Assembly: GCA_023424135.1 (NCBI GenBank)
Contig: JAFAEH010000322.1
Span: forward strand, 1 to 6,025
Length of the DNA stretch: 6,025 nucleotides
Reading direction: 5' to 3'
Origin: Actinomycetes bacterium
GTDB taxonomy: Bacteria; Actinomycetota; Actinomycetes; Actinomycetales; Cellulomonadaceae
In this document: piece by piece, positions 1 to 5,741 of the stretch
Position numbering within the stretch: position 1 is the first letter of the stretch
Layout of the letters: each line of letters opens with the position of its first letter
Notes under the pieces: model-generated
Database searches by the model: none
Told to the model about the DNA's origin: nothing
What the model saw: only the letters and a program-made list of their open reading frames with translations
Position numbers and translations under genes: made by a program

Positions 1-1
1 G

Positions 2-433
2 GACGCGCACGGCTACGCGGCGCTGGTGGAGCGGTTCGCGGCGCACCCGCCGCGCTGGAGCCCGCTGGCGTGGGCCGGTGACGCGGTGAACGCCACCGAG
101 TACTTCATCCACACCGAGGACGTGCGCCGCGGCGGCGGGGACACGGCACCGCGCGAGCTGCCGGACGGGCTCGTCGAGACCCTGTGGCGCCAGCTGCTGC
201 GCAGCGCGCCGATGCGGCTGCGCAGGCTCGGCCCCGGGGTGGTGCTCGTGCGCGACGACGACGTGCGCTCGGCGGTGCACGCGCCGCGCACCGGGCACGG
301 CACCGTCGTGCTGCGCGGTGCGGTCGGCGAGCTCGTGCTGGCGGTCTCCGGGCGGCTGCAGGCCGCCGACGTCGAGGTCGTCGGCGCAGGACCGGACGTC
401 GCTGCCGTGCGCGAGCTGCTCACCGGCCCCTGA
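2..433 (+). CDS. TIGR03085-type metal-binding protein, C-terminal part (5' end outside window)
   Basis: The reading frame is open from the first complete codon (position 2) to a TGA at 431-433, giving 143 residues; the start lies left of the window. Visible residues 30-43 read NATEYFIHTEDVRR, which resembles the signature of the actinobacterial TIGR03085 family (usually close to N-x-x-E-x-F-V-H-H-E-D-V-R-R). The C-terminal stretch with 'GELVLAVSGR' and a final 'VEVVGAGPDVAAVRELL' also fits that family. Members are about 200 residues long and belong to the DinB/mycothiol-dependent maleylpyruvate isomerase fold, in which His and Glu side chains bind a divalent metal. The true substrate is not known to me. 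The second His of the usual HHED is Thr here. It converges on hisF, and from memory this family often sits near his genes in actinobacteria. Family assignment is by remembered motif only. Confidence 0.72.
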   Translation, partial: DAHGYAALVERFAAHPPRWSPLAWAGDAVNATEYFIHTEDVRRGGGDTAPRELPDGLVETLWRQLLRSAPMRLRRLGPGVVLVRDDDVRSAVHAPRTGHGTVVLRGAVGELVLAVSGRLQAADVEVVGAGPDVAAVRELLTGP

Positions 434-481
434 GACGACCGCGCACCCACGCACGGGACGCGCGCTGGACGCACCGCACGC

Positions 482-517
482 GCGCTGAGCGCAGCGAACC
501 GCACGCGTGCTCAGCGC
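482..517. terminator. candidate bidirectional hairpin terminator between convergent genes
   Basis: Positions 482-492 (gcgctgagcgc) can pair with 507-517 (gtgctcagcgc): nine perfect outer pairs, one G-U wobble and a closing C-G, with a 14-nt loop. The right arm contains the hisF stop codon (511-513). There is no T-tract on either side, so it is not a classical intrinsic terminator. T-less hairpins are often proposed as terminators in high-GC actinobacteria, and the position between two converging stop codons fits. The gap also holds short direct repeats (acgcgcgctg at 458-467 and 478-487; accgcacgcg at 473-482 and 498-507). Confidence 0.4.
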
Positions 518-1281
518 ACGACGACGCCGGCCGCGCGCAACGCGTCCTTCACCTGCCCGACCGTCAGGGTGCCGAAGTGGAACACGCTCGCGGCGAGCAC
601 GGCGTCCGCACCGGCCCGGGCGGCCTCGACGAAGTGCTCGGGCGTCCCGGCACCGCCGGACGCGATGAGCGGCACGCTCACACGCTCGCGCACGTCGGCG
701 ATCATCGCGAGGTCGAAGCCGGACGTCGTGCCGTCGGCGTCCATCGAGTTGAGCAGGACCTCACCGACGCCGAGCTCGACGGCGCGGTGCGCCCACGCGA
801 CCGCGTCGATCCCGGTGCCGCGCCGTCCGCCGTGGGTCGTGACCTCGTAGCCCGACGGGGTGCTCACCTCACCCGTGGTGCGCCGCGCGTCGACGGACAG
901 CACGAGCACCTGCGACCCGAACCGGTCGGCGATCTCCGTGATGAGCTCGGGCCGCGCGATCGCGGCGGTGTTCACACCGACCTTGTCGGCACCCGCGCGC
1001 AGCAGCCGGTCCACGTCCTGCACCGCACGCACACCACCGCCGACGGTCAGCGGGACGAACACCTCCTCGGCGGTGCGTCGCACGACGTCGTAGGTCGTCT
1101 CCCGGTCCCCGGACGACGCCGACACGTCGAGGAACGTCACCTCGTCGGCACCCTCGGCGTCGTAGCGGCGCGCGAGCTCGACGGGGTCTCCCGCGTCGCG
1201 CAGGTTCGTGAAGTTCACGCCCTTGACGACGCGTCCCGCGTCGACGTCGAGGCACGGGATGACGCGCAGCGCGAGGCTCAC
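511..1281 (-). CDS. hisF: imidazole glycerol phosphate synthase, cyclase subunit HisF
   Basis: A 256-residue protein, the usual length for HisF (about 250-258). With HisH it forms the cytoplasmic enzyme that converts PRFAR plus glutamine-derived ammonia into imidazole glycerol phosphate and AICAR, the branch between histidine and purine synthesis. The (beta/alpha)8 barrel is visible throughout. The N-terminus reads LALRVIPCLDV with catalytic Asp12 (Asp11 in Thermotoga). Asp131 in VLSVDARR is the second catalytic Asp. Phosphate-binding segments appear as TVGGGVR near 79-85 and IASGGAGTPEHF near 206-217; GVNTAA lies near 102-107. The GTG start at 1281-1279 was chosen because it places the N-terminus as in the family. 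It overlaps the TGA of the upstream FKBP gene in a 4-bp GTGA, implying translational coupling; only a weak AGGG precedes it. No hisH, hisA or hisI lies in the window. Confidence 0.96.
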   Translation of the reverse strand: MSLALRVIPCLDVDAGRVVKGVNFTNLRDAGDPVELARRYDAEGADEVTFLDVSASSGDRETTYDVVRRTAEEVFVPLTVGGGVRAVQDVDRLLRAGADKVGVNTAAIARPELITEIADRFGSQVLVLSVDARRTTGEVSTPSGYEVTTHGGRRGTGIDAVAWAHRAVELGVGEVLLNSMDADGTTSGFDLAMIADVRERVSVPLIASGGAGTPEHFVEAARAGADAVLAASVFHFGTLTVGQVKDALRAAGVVVR

Positions 1282-2156
1282 GACGCGCCCTGCAGGAGGC
1301 TGTCGGTCGCGAGGATGTCGATCACGAAGACCACCGTCTTCCCGGAGAGCTCCTCGGCGTCCGTGACGCCGAGGGGGTACGTGGGCGGCACGACGAGCAT
1401 GACGCGGCTGCCGGCGGGCTGGTCGACCAGCCCCTCGGCCCACGGAGGCACGTCGGACAGCAGGAAGGACACGGGCAGACCGCGCTGCCACGTCGAGTCG
1501 AAGAGCGCACCGTCGTCCCACCCGAACCCGCTGTACTGCACGGTGATGACATCACCGGCCGCGACCTGCCTGCCCGTGCCGCGCACGAGCGCCTGGACGA
1601 CGAGCCCGGAGGGGGCGGGGGTGCCCGTGGCGGTGATCGACGGCGCCCCGCTGCCGTCCTCGGTGACGGCGGGCAGCGACTCGCTCGGCGGTACCGGCTC
1701 GCCGACGGCACGCGTCGGCAGCACGTCGAGCACCGTCACCGTCGGGTAGTCGGCACCCGCACCGCCCGGGGCGACCTGCAGCAGGCGCGCACCGACCTGC
1801 TGCCCCACGAGCGTCTCGTACAGGTCGGTACCGAGGTCCTCGACCGACAGCGTCCGGGGCGTCGGGCTCGTGCTGTAGCTCTCCTTGACCAGGCTCGCGT
1901 CGGTCGCGTTCTCCAGCCAGAAGTCGATGAGCACGGGGGCGCCGTCGACGAGCTCGTCGCCCGTCCCGGGCCAGACGGTCTGACGGAACGTCTCCTCGAC
2001 CGTCAGCGGCGTCAGGTACGTGACGGTCGGCGCCTGTCCCGGGTCACCGGTGACCGTGATCACCGGCTCGACGGCCGTCACGGCCCCGCACGCCCCCAGC
2101 GCCGCCACGACGGCGCACAGCGCCGCCATCCGACGCGCTCCCGCGAGCACCCGCAC
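1278..2156 (-). CDS. exported FKBP-type peptidyl-prolyl isomerase lipoprotein
   Basis: A 292-residue protein with a lipoprotein signal: basic residues (R2, R8, R9), a hydrophobic stretch, then lipobox LGAC with Cys23, so it is probably lipid-anchored outside the membrane. Residues about 184-284 form a canonical FKBP domain (cis-trans proline isomerisation). The positions matching FKBP12 active-site residues are present: VQYSG (Y208), LFD (F219, D220), PPW (W239), PTYPLG (Y260) and VFVIDIL at the end. Residues about 41-147 look like a second, degenerate FKBP-like domain. A Pro/Ser/Thr/Gly-rich linker joins them. I chose the GTG at 2156 because GGAGG (2164-2168) lies 7 nt upstream; GTG at 2162 is only 1 nt from it, and ATG at 2129 would lose the signal's basic residues. 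An FKBP gene beside pafA is, from memory, a recurring actinobacterial arrangement. Substrates are unknown. Confidence 0.86.
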   Translation of the reverse strand: MRVLAGARRMAALCAVVAALGACGAVTAVEPVITVTGDPGQAPTVTYLTPLTVEETFRQTVWPGTGDELVDGAPVLIDFWLENATDASLVKESYSTSPTPRTLSVEDLGTDLYETLVGQQVGARLLQVAPGGAGADYPTVTVLDVLPTRAVGEPVPPSESLPAVTEDGSGAPSITATGTPAPSGLVVQALVRGTGRQVAAGDVITVQYSGFGWDDGALFDSTWQRGLPVSFLLSDVPPWAEGLVDQPAGSRVMLVVPPTYPLGVTDAEELSGKTVVFVIDILATDSLLQGAS

Positions 2157-2163
2157 GTCCACG

Positions 2164-2168
2164 CCTCC
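2164..2168 (-). promoter_or_regulatory. ribosome binding site that decides the FKBP start
   Basis: The minus strand reads GGAGG here, 7 nt before the GTG at 2156-2154 and only 1 nt before the alternative GTG at 2162-2160. The spacing favours the shorter form, which still has a complete lipoprotein signal peptide. Confidence 0.6.
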
Positions 2169-2385
2169 ACGTCGTCCACCTGGGCCTGCCGGCCCGTCCG
2201 CCACCGTCGTCCGCCGCCGCCCCGTCGTCACCGGCCGTGGTCACCGCACGGGGTCGTCCCCGCCCGGCGGCCGCACCGGGACGGGCCCGGCAGGGGCTCA
2301 CTGTACGTGCCGTCCCCGGGCGCGGGACGTCGGGTCCGGCCCGCCGCGGCACGCCGACGCGCACCACGCCCGGGCCGGCACGCCG
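2169..2385 (-). other. gap between pafA and the FKBP gene; possible separate promoter or RNA structure
   Basis: This roughly 220-bp stretch has no convincing gene. It holds two inverted repeats: cgtccc/gggacg (2311-2316 with 2324-2329, 7-nt loop) and ccggcccg/cgggccgg (2336-2343 with 2371-2378, 27-nt loop). Neither is followed by a T-tract. On the minus strand TACAGT (2305-2300) matches the loose actinobacterial -10 pattern TANNNT, but I see no good -35 upstream. The FKBP-hisF pair could thus have its own promoter, or the region could be a processing or attenuation site in one long transcript. The sequence alone does not decide. Confidence 0.3.
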
Positions 2386-3747
2386 TCACATCGACTCGAT
2401 GAGCCTGTCCACCCGCTCGTCGACGCTGCGGAACGGGTCCTTGCACAGCACCGTGCGCTGGGCCTGGTCGTTCAGCTTGAGATGCACCCAGTCGACGGTG
2501 TAGTCGCGGCGCGCGTCCTGCGCGGCCCGCACGAAGTCCCCGCGCAGCTTGGCCCGCGTCGTCTGCGGGGGCACGGCGGTGGCCTCGAACACGTCGAGGT
2601 CGTTCGTCACGCGCTCGACGAGCCCGCGCGCCGCGAGCAGGTTGTACAACCCCTCGGTCCGTGAGATGTCGTGGTACGCCAGGTCCAGCCGCTGCACGCG
2701 CACGTCGGACAGGTCCAGGCCGTGCTTGGCGCGGTAGCGCTCGATCATGCGGTACTTGATCACCCAGTCGAGCTCGCGCTCGACCAGCGTCAGGTCGCCC
2801 GTGCGCAGCGCGCGCAGACCCCGCTCCCACAGCTCGAGCACCTGCTTGGCCTGCGGGGACGGGCCGACCTCCGCGGTGACGAACTCCGAGACCCGCGCCA
2901 GGTACTCCTCCTGCAGGTCGATCGCGGTGACCGTGCGACCCGACGCGAGCGTCACCGGCTGGCGGCCCGTCATGTCGTGGCTGATCTCCCGGATCGCGCG
3001 GATCGGGTTCTCCAGCGTCAGGTCCCGCATCGGCACGCCCGCCTCGATCAGGCGCAGCAGCATGTCGGTCGAGCCGACCTTGAGCATCGTCGTCGTCTCC
3101 GACATCGACGAGTCGCCGACGATCACGTGCAGACGTCGGTAGTGCTCGGCGTCCGCGTGCGGCTCGTCCCGCGTGTTGATGATGGGCCGCGACCGCGTCG
3201 TCGCGCTCGAGACGGCCTCCCAGATGTGGTCGGCCCGCTGCGAGAGGCAGTAGACCGCACCGCGCGGCGTCGCGAGCACCTTGCCCGCACCCGTGAGGAC
3301 CTGCCGCGTGATGAGGAACGGCACGAGCACGTCGGACAGGCGCGCGAAGTCGCCCTGACGGCGCACGAGGTAGTTCTCGTGGCAGCCGTAGGAGTTGCCC
3401 GCGGAGTCGGTGTTGTTCTTGAACAGGTGGATCCGGCCCGGCAGGCCCTCGTGCTCGAGGCGCTGCTGCGCGTCGGCGACCAGACCCTCGAGGATGCGCT
3501 CACCGGCCCGGTCGTGCGTGACGAGCTGACGCCAGTCGTCGCACTCGGCCGTCGCGTACTCGGGGTGCGAGCCGACGTCCAGGTACAGGCGCGAGCCGTT
3601 GCGCAGGAAGACGTTCGACGAGCGTCCCCACGCGACGACCTTGCGGAACAGGTAGCGCGCGACCTCGTCGGCGGACAGCCCGCGGCCGTCCTGCGCCGCG
3701 CACGTGACCCCGTACTCGGTCTCCAGCCCGAAGATCCGTCTGTCCAT
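2386..3747 (-). CDS. pafA: Pup--protein ligase PafA
   Basis: A 453-residue protein, almost the same length as M. tuberculosis PafA. It uses ATP to activate the C-terminal glutamate of Pup and joins it to a substrate lysine as an isopeptide bond, marking cytoplasmic proteins for the proteasome. It belongs to the carboxylate-amine/glutamine synthetase-like fold. The N-terminal RRIFGLETEYGVT carries the metal-binding Glu9. LYLDVGSHPEYATAE (54-68) includes Asp57, the expected catalytic base. HLFKNNTDSAGNSYGCHENY (about 107-126), with adjoining REG-type basic residues and IINTRDEPHAD near 189-199, is highly typical of the family. The paralogue Dop has a characteristic inserted loop near its N-terminus that is not seen here, which favours PafA over Dop. 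The ATG at 3747 is preceded by GGGGAG with 6-nt spacing. It follows prcA by 53 bp in the same direction. Confidence 0.96.
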   Translation of the reverse strand: MDRRIFGLETEYGVTCAAQDGRGLSADEVARYLFRKVVAWGRSSNVFLRNGSRLYLDVGSHPEYATAECDDWRQLVTHDRAGERILEGLVADAQQRLEHEGLPGRIHLFKNNTDSAGNSYGCHENYLVRRQGDFARLSDVLVPFLITRQVLTGAGKVLATPRGAVYCLSQRADHIWEAVSSATTRSRPIINTRDEPHADAEHYRRLHVIVGDSSMSETTTMLKVGSTDMLLRLIEAGVPMRDLTLENPIRAIREISHDMTGRQPVTLASGRTVTAIDLQEEYLARVSEFVTAEVGPSPQAKQVLELWERGLRALRTGDLTLVERELDWVIKYRMIERYRAKHGLDLSDVRVQRLDLAYHDISRTEGLYNLLAARGLVERVTNDLDVFEATAVPPQTTRAKLRGDFVRAAQDARRDYTVDWVHLKLNDQAQRTVLCKDPFRSVDERVDRLIESM

Positions 3748-3800
3748 GCGTCACTCCCCGTCTCGCTCGTCGACGCCGTGCCCTCGTCCCGCCCCTCGTC

Positions 3801-4544
3801 TCAGGGAGCCGAGGCGTCCTGCCCGCCGGACCGCGGCGCGCCCGCGCCCGCGGCACCGAGCACGTCCTCCAGCAGCGCACCCGTCAGCCGCCGGAACGCG
3901 CGTCGGGGCCGGGTGCGGTCCAGGACCGCGACCTCGAGCTGCGCGGCACCGAGCGTGCGGGGCTCACCGTCCTCGCCCGCCTGCCCGAGCACGCGCACCG
4001 CGAGGCTCAGCACCTCGGCGAGCGTCATGCCGGCACGCCACTCCCCCTCGAGCACACCCGCGAGCCGGTCGGCCTGACCGCCCATGACGACCCAGCCGTG
4101 CTCGTCGGTCACCGAGCCGTCGTAGGACAGCCGGTAGATCTGGTCCCCGTCGGGGTCCCGGCCGACCTCGACGACCACGAGCTCGACCTCGAGCGGCTTG
4201 GACTCGGTGGTGAACACGGTGCCGAGGGTCTGCGCGTACGCGTTCGCCAGCCCGCGCGCGGTCACGTCGACCCGGTCGTAGGAGTAGCCGCGCAGGTCGG
4301 CGTACCGCACGCCCGCCACCCGCAGGTTCTCGAACTCGTTGTACTTGCCGACCGCGGCGAACGCGATCCGGTCGTAGATCTCCGAGATCTTGTGCAGCGC
4401 ACGCGACGGGTTCTCGGTCGCGAACGCGATCCCGTCGTCGTACTGCAGGACCACCACGGAGCGGCCGCGGGCGATGCCCTTGCGCGCGTAGTCCGCCCGG
4501 TCCTTCATGAGCTGCTCGGGCGAGACGTAGAACGGCATGCTCAT
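3801..4544 (-). CDS. prcA: 20S proteasome alpha subunit PrcA
   Basis: A 247-residue alpha-type subunit; seven copies form each outer ring of the 20S core, gate the entry pore and dock the Mpa/ARC ATPase. The start MSMPFYVSPEQ aligns position for position with the M. tuberculosis gate segment MSFPYFISPEQ, which fixes the ATG at 4544. Other family landmarks are ARKGIARGRSVVVL, ENPSRALHKISEIYDRIAF, AAVGKYNEFENLR, RGYSYDRVDVTARGLANAYA, YDGSVTDEHGWVVMGG and, near the C-terminus, LEVAVLDRTRPRRAFRR. There is no N-terminal Thr nucleophile, as expected for alpha subunits. The ATG overlaps the prcB stop in ATGA, and an excellent Shine-Dalgarno sits inside the end of prcB. The C-terminal tail (GAAGAGAPRSGGQDASAP) is low-complexity and probably disordered. 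Confidence 0.97.
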   Translation of the reverse strand: MSMPFYVSPEQLMKDRADYARKGIARGRSVVVLQYDDGIAFATENPSRALHKISEIYDRIAFAAVGKYNEFENLRVAGVRYADLRGYSYDRVDVTARGLANAYAQTLGTVFTTESKPLEVELVVVEVGRDPDGDQIYRLSYDGSVTDEHGWVVMGGQADRLAGVLEGEWRAGMTLAEVLSLAVRVLGQAGEDGEPRTLGAAQLEVAVLDRTRPRRAFRRLTGALLEDVLGAAGAGAPRSGGQDASAP

Positions 4545-5380
4545 CGCGCACCTCCTTCGCGCCGGGTGCTGCGCCGACCGTTCTCGACCACGTCGACGGC
4601 CGCCGCGAGGTCGTCGTCGCCGACCCGCAGGTACCCGGACTCGGTGACGGTCGCCACGACGGGCCAGATCCGTCGCGCGCGGTCCGGCCCACCGGTCGCG
4701 GAGTCGTCGTCCGCCGCGTCGACGAGCGCCTCGACCGCGACACGCACGGCCGTCGAGGCGTCCATGCCCTCGCGCCAGCGCTTCTTCAGCGAACCGCGCG
4801 CGAACACCGAGCCGGAGCCCACCGCGTGGTGGTCGTGCTCCTCGTACCGGCCGCCCGTGACGTCGTAGGAGAAGATCCGCCCACGACCGGCGGCCAGGTC
4901 GTAGCCGCCGAACAGCGGCACGACCGCCAGACCCTGCATCGCCAGGCCGAGGTTGCCGCGGATCATCGTCGCGAGCCGGTTGGCCTTGCCGTCGAGCGAG
5001 AGCAGGCTGCCCTCGATCTTCTCGTAGTGCTCCAGCTCGAGCTGGAACAGCCGCACGAGCTCGATCGCCAGGCCCGCGGTGCCCGCGATGCCGACGGCCG
5101 AGTACTCGTCCGCGGGGAACACCTTCTCGATGTGCCGCGAGGCGATCATCGACCCCATGGTCGCCCGGCGGTCGCCCGCCATGACGATCCCGCCGTCGAA
5201 CGTCAGCGCGACGATCGTCGTCGCGTGCGGGGCCTGCAGCTCACCGACCGGCAACGGCCGGTTGCCCGGCAGCAGCTCGGGCGCGTGACCGGCGAGGAAC
5301 TCGACGAACGACGACGTGCCGGGGGTGGTGAACGCGTGCGGGAGCCGGCCCGAGGAGGGCGCTGGGACGTGCGAGGTCAT
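4541..5380 (-). CDS. prcB: 20S proteasome beta subunit PrcB (catalytic, with propeptide)
   Basis: A 279-residue precursor of the proteolytic subunit. An N-terminal propeptide of about 53 residues is expected to be removed autocatalytically, exposing Thr54 (mature Thr1) in TTIVALTF. Counting from that Thr, Asp17 (AGDRR) and Lys33 (IEKVF) fall exactly at the canonical proteasome positions, so the subunit should be active. Further landmarks are GIAGTAGLAIELVRLFQLELEHYEKIEG, MIRGNLGLAMQGL, VGSGSVFARGSLKKR and VEALVDAADDDSATGGPD. The residue before the cleavage point is Ala (PHA/TT); the M. tuberculosis protein has Gly there. The ATG at 5380 lies 6 nt after the pup stop with only a weak AGGGCGG further upstream, so translation is probably coupled to pup. 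Its end overlaps prcA by 4 bp. Confidence 0.97.
   Translation of the reverse strand: MTSHVPAPSSGRLPHAFTTPGTSSFVEFLAGHAPELLPGNRPLPVGELQAPHATTIVALTFDGGIVMAGDRRATMGSMIASRHIEKVFPADEYSAVGIAGTAGLAIELVRLFQLELEHYEKIEGSLLSLDGKANRLATMIRGNLGLAMQGLAVVPLFGGYDLAAGRGRIFSYDVTGGRYEEHDHHAVGSGSVFARGSLKKRWREGMDASTAVRVAVEALVDAADDDSATGGPDRARRIWPVVATVTESGYLRVGDDDLAAAVDVVENGRRSTRREGGAR
4551..4557 (-). promoter_or_regulatory. strong Shine-Dalgarno of prcA inside the end of prcB
   Basis: The minus strand reads AAGGAGG, 6 nt before the prcA ATG and within the last codons of prcB. This near-perfect site, with the ATGA overlap, should keep alpha and beta subunit synthesis closely matched, as needed for the alpha7-beta7-beta7-alpha7 particle. 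Pup-to-prcB, by contrast, has only a weak site. Confidence 0.7.
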
Positions 5381-5386
5381 CGGCGC

Positions 5387-5581
5387 TCACTGACCGCCCT
5401 TCTGCACGAACCCGCGCACGAACTGCTCGGCGTTCTGCTCCAGGACGTCGTCGATCTCCTCCAGCAGGGCGTCGACCTCCGCGTCACGGGCCTGCGCGCT
5501 CGGCGGCGCGGGTGCGGGGGTGTCCGGCTCGTCCGCCGGCTCGTCGTCGTGGCGGTGCCTGACGTGCTCCTGACCAGCCAT
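5387..5581 (-). CDS. pup: prokaryotic ubiquitin-like protein Pup
   Basis: A 64-residue protein, the same length as M. tuberculosis Pup. It is the small, mostly disordered tag attached by PafA to lysines of proteins destined for the proteasome. The C-terminal half (about 31-60; EVDALLEEIDDVLEQNAEQF then VRGFVQ) matches the conserved region that forms a helix on Mpa/ARC and binds PafA and Dop. It ends KGGQ, so Dop must deamidate the last Gln to Glu before ligation. Lys61 is the only lysine. The N-terminal part is acidic and Pro-rich, with His6, His9 and His11. The ATG at 5581 is preceded by GGAGG with 5-nt spacing; the open frame upstream of it is antisense to the neighbouring gene and is not used. 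Pup is the first gene of the minus-strand cluster; dop is not directly upstream. Confidence 0.97.
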   Translation of the reverse strand: MAGQEHVRHRHDDEPADEPDTPAPAPPSAQARDAEVDALLEEIDDVLEQNAEQFVRGFVQKGGQ

Positions 5582-5586
5582 GGTGA

Positions 5587-5591
5587 CCTCC
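5587..5591 (-). promoter_or_regulatory. ribosome binding site of pup
   Basis: The minus strand reads GGAGG, 5 nt before the pup ATG at 5581-5579. It decides the pup start within a much longer open frame that runs upstream to 5956. Confidence 0.75.
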
Positions 5592-5625
5592 GTCCTGCGG
5601 TCACGTGCCGCGTGCCCGCGTGCCC

Positions 5626-5631
5626 ACCCTA
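5626..5631 (-). promoter_or_regulatory. candidate -10 element of the pup-proteasome promoter
   Basis: The minus strand reads TAGGGT, fitting the TANNNT pattern of actinobacterial -10 elements, in the only clearly promoter-like spot of the divergent gap. A start about 7 nt downstream (near 5619) would give a leader of about 38 nt before pup. No good TTGAC-like -35 is seen at 17-18 nt; that place is occupied by the palindrome at 5645-5656, which would suit an activator-dependent or repressor-controlled promoter. This is inference from pattern alone. Confidence 0.35.
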
Positions 5632-5644
5632 GGCCCACAACCGC

Positions 5645-5656
5645 GGGCACGTGCCC
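5645..5656. promoter_or_regulatory. perfect 12-bp palindrome, candidate operator upstream of pup
   Basis: GGGCACGTGCCC is a perfect inverted repeat centred on CACGTG. It overlaps where the -35 element would be for the TAGGGT -10 at 5626-5631. The half-site CGTGCC recurs on the plus strand at 5604-5609, 5611-5616 and 5619-5624, with a second CACGTG at 5602-5607, 46 bp from the first centre to centre. A dimeric regulator is a natural reading, but CACGTG-like words are not rare in such GC-rich DNA. Confidence 0.35.
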
Positions 5657-5741
5657 CGCAGGGCCACCACGCGGACGACGCGCCGCGATCTCACCTGTGG
5701 ACGACACCCACCCGCGCCCCACCACCTGGCACGATGCCCGC

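Noticed and set aside
1282..1521. Longer hisF form starting at 1521
   Set aside because: The extra 80 residues overlap the FKBP coding sequence in another frame, are Arg-rich and are absent from the HisF family; the GTG at 1281 gives the normal length.
184..1749. 521-codon plus-strand open frame
   Set aside because: It is antisense to hisF and the FKBP gene and overlaps the end of the TIGR03085 gene. Its product is Arg/Ala/Asp/His-rich with no recognisable domain, as expected from third-position GC bias opposite real genes.
2157..2231. Longer FKBP form starting at ATG 2231
   Set aside because: It would add 25 Arg/Gly-rich residues before the lipoprotein signal; GGAGG at 2164-2168 supports the GTG at 2156.
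3825..3833. GGQ in the PrcA tail as a Pup-like ending
   Set aside because: It is internal (SGGQDASAP) within a low-complexity tail, not C-terminal, and lacks the Pup helix; coincidence.
2671..4077. 468-codon plus-strand open frame
   Set aside because: Antisense to pafA and prcA, with biased composition (many Arg, Val, Leu, Asp) and no family motif; a GC-driven shadow frame.
4098..5632. Plus-strand open frames at 4098-4868 and 4826-5632
   Set aside because: They lie opposite prcA, prcB and pup, which have clear catalytic and family motifs; the antisense products show none.
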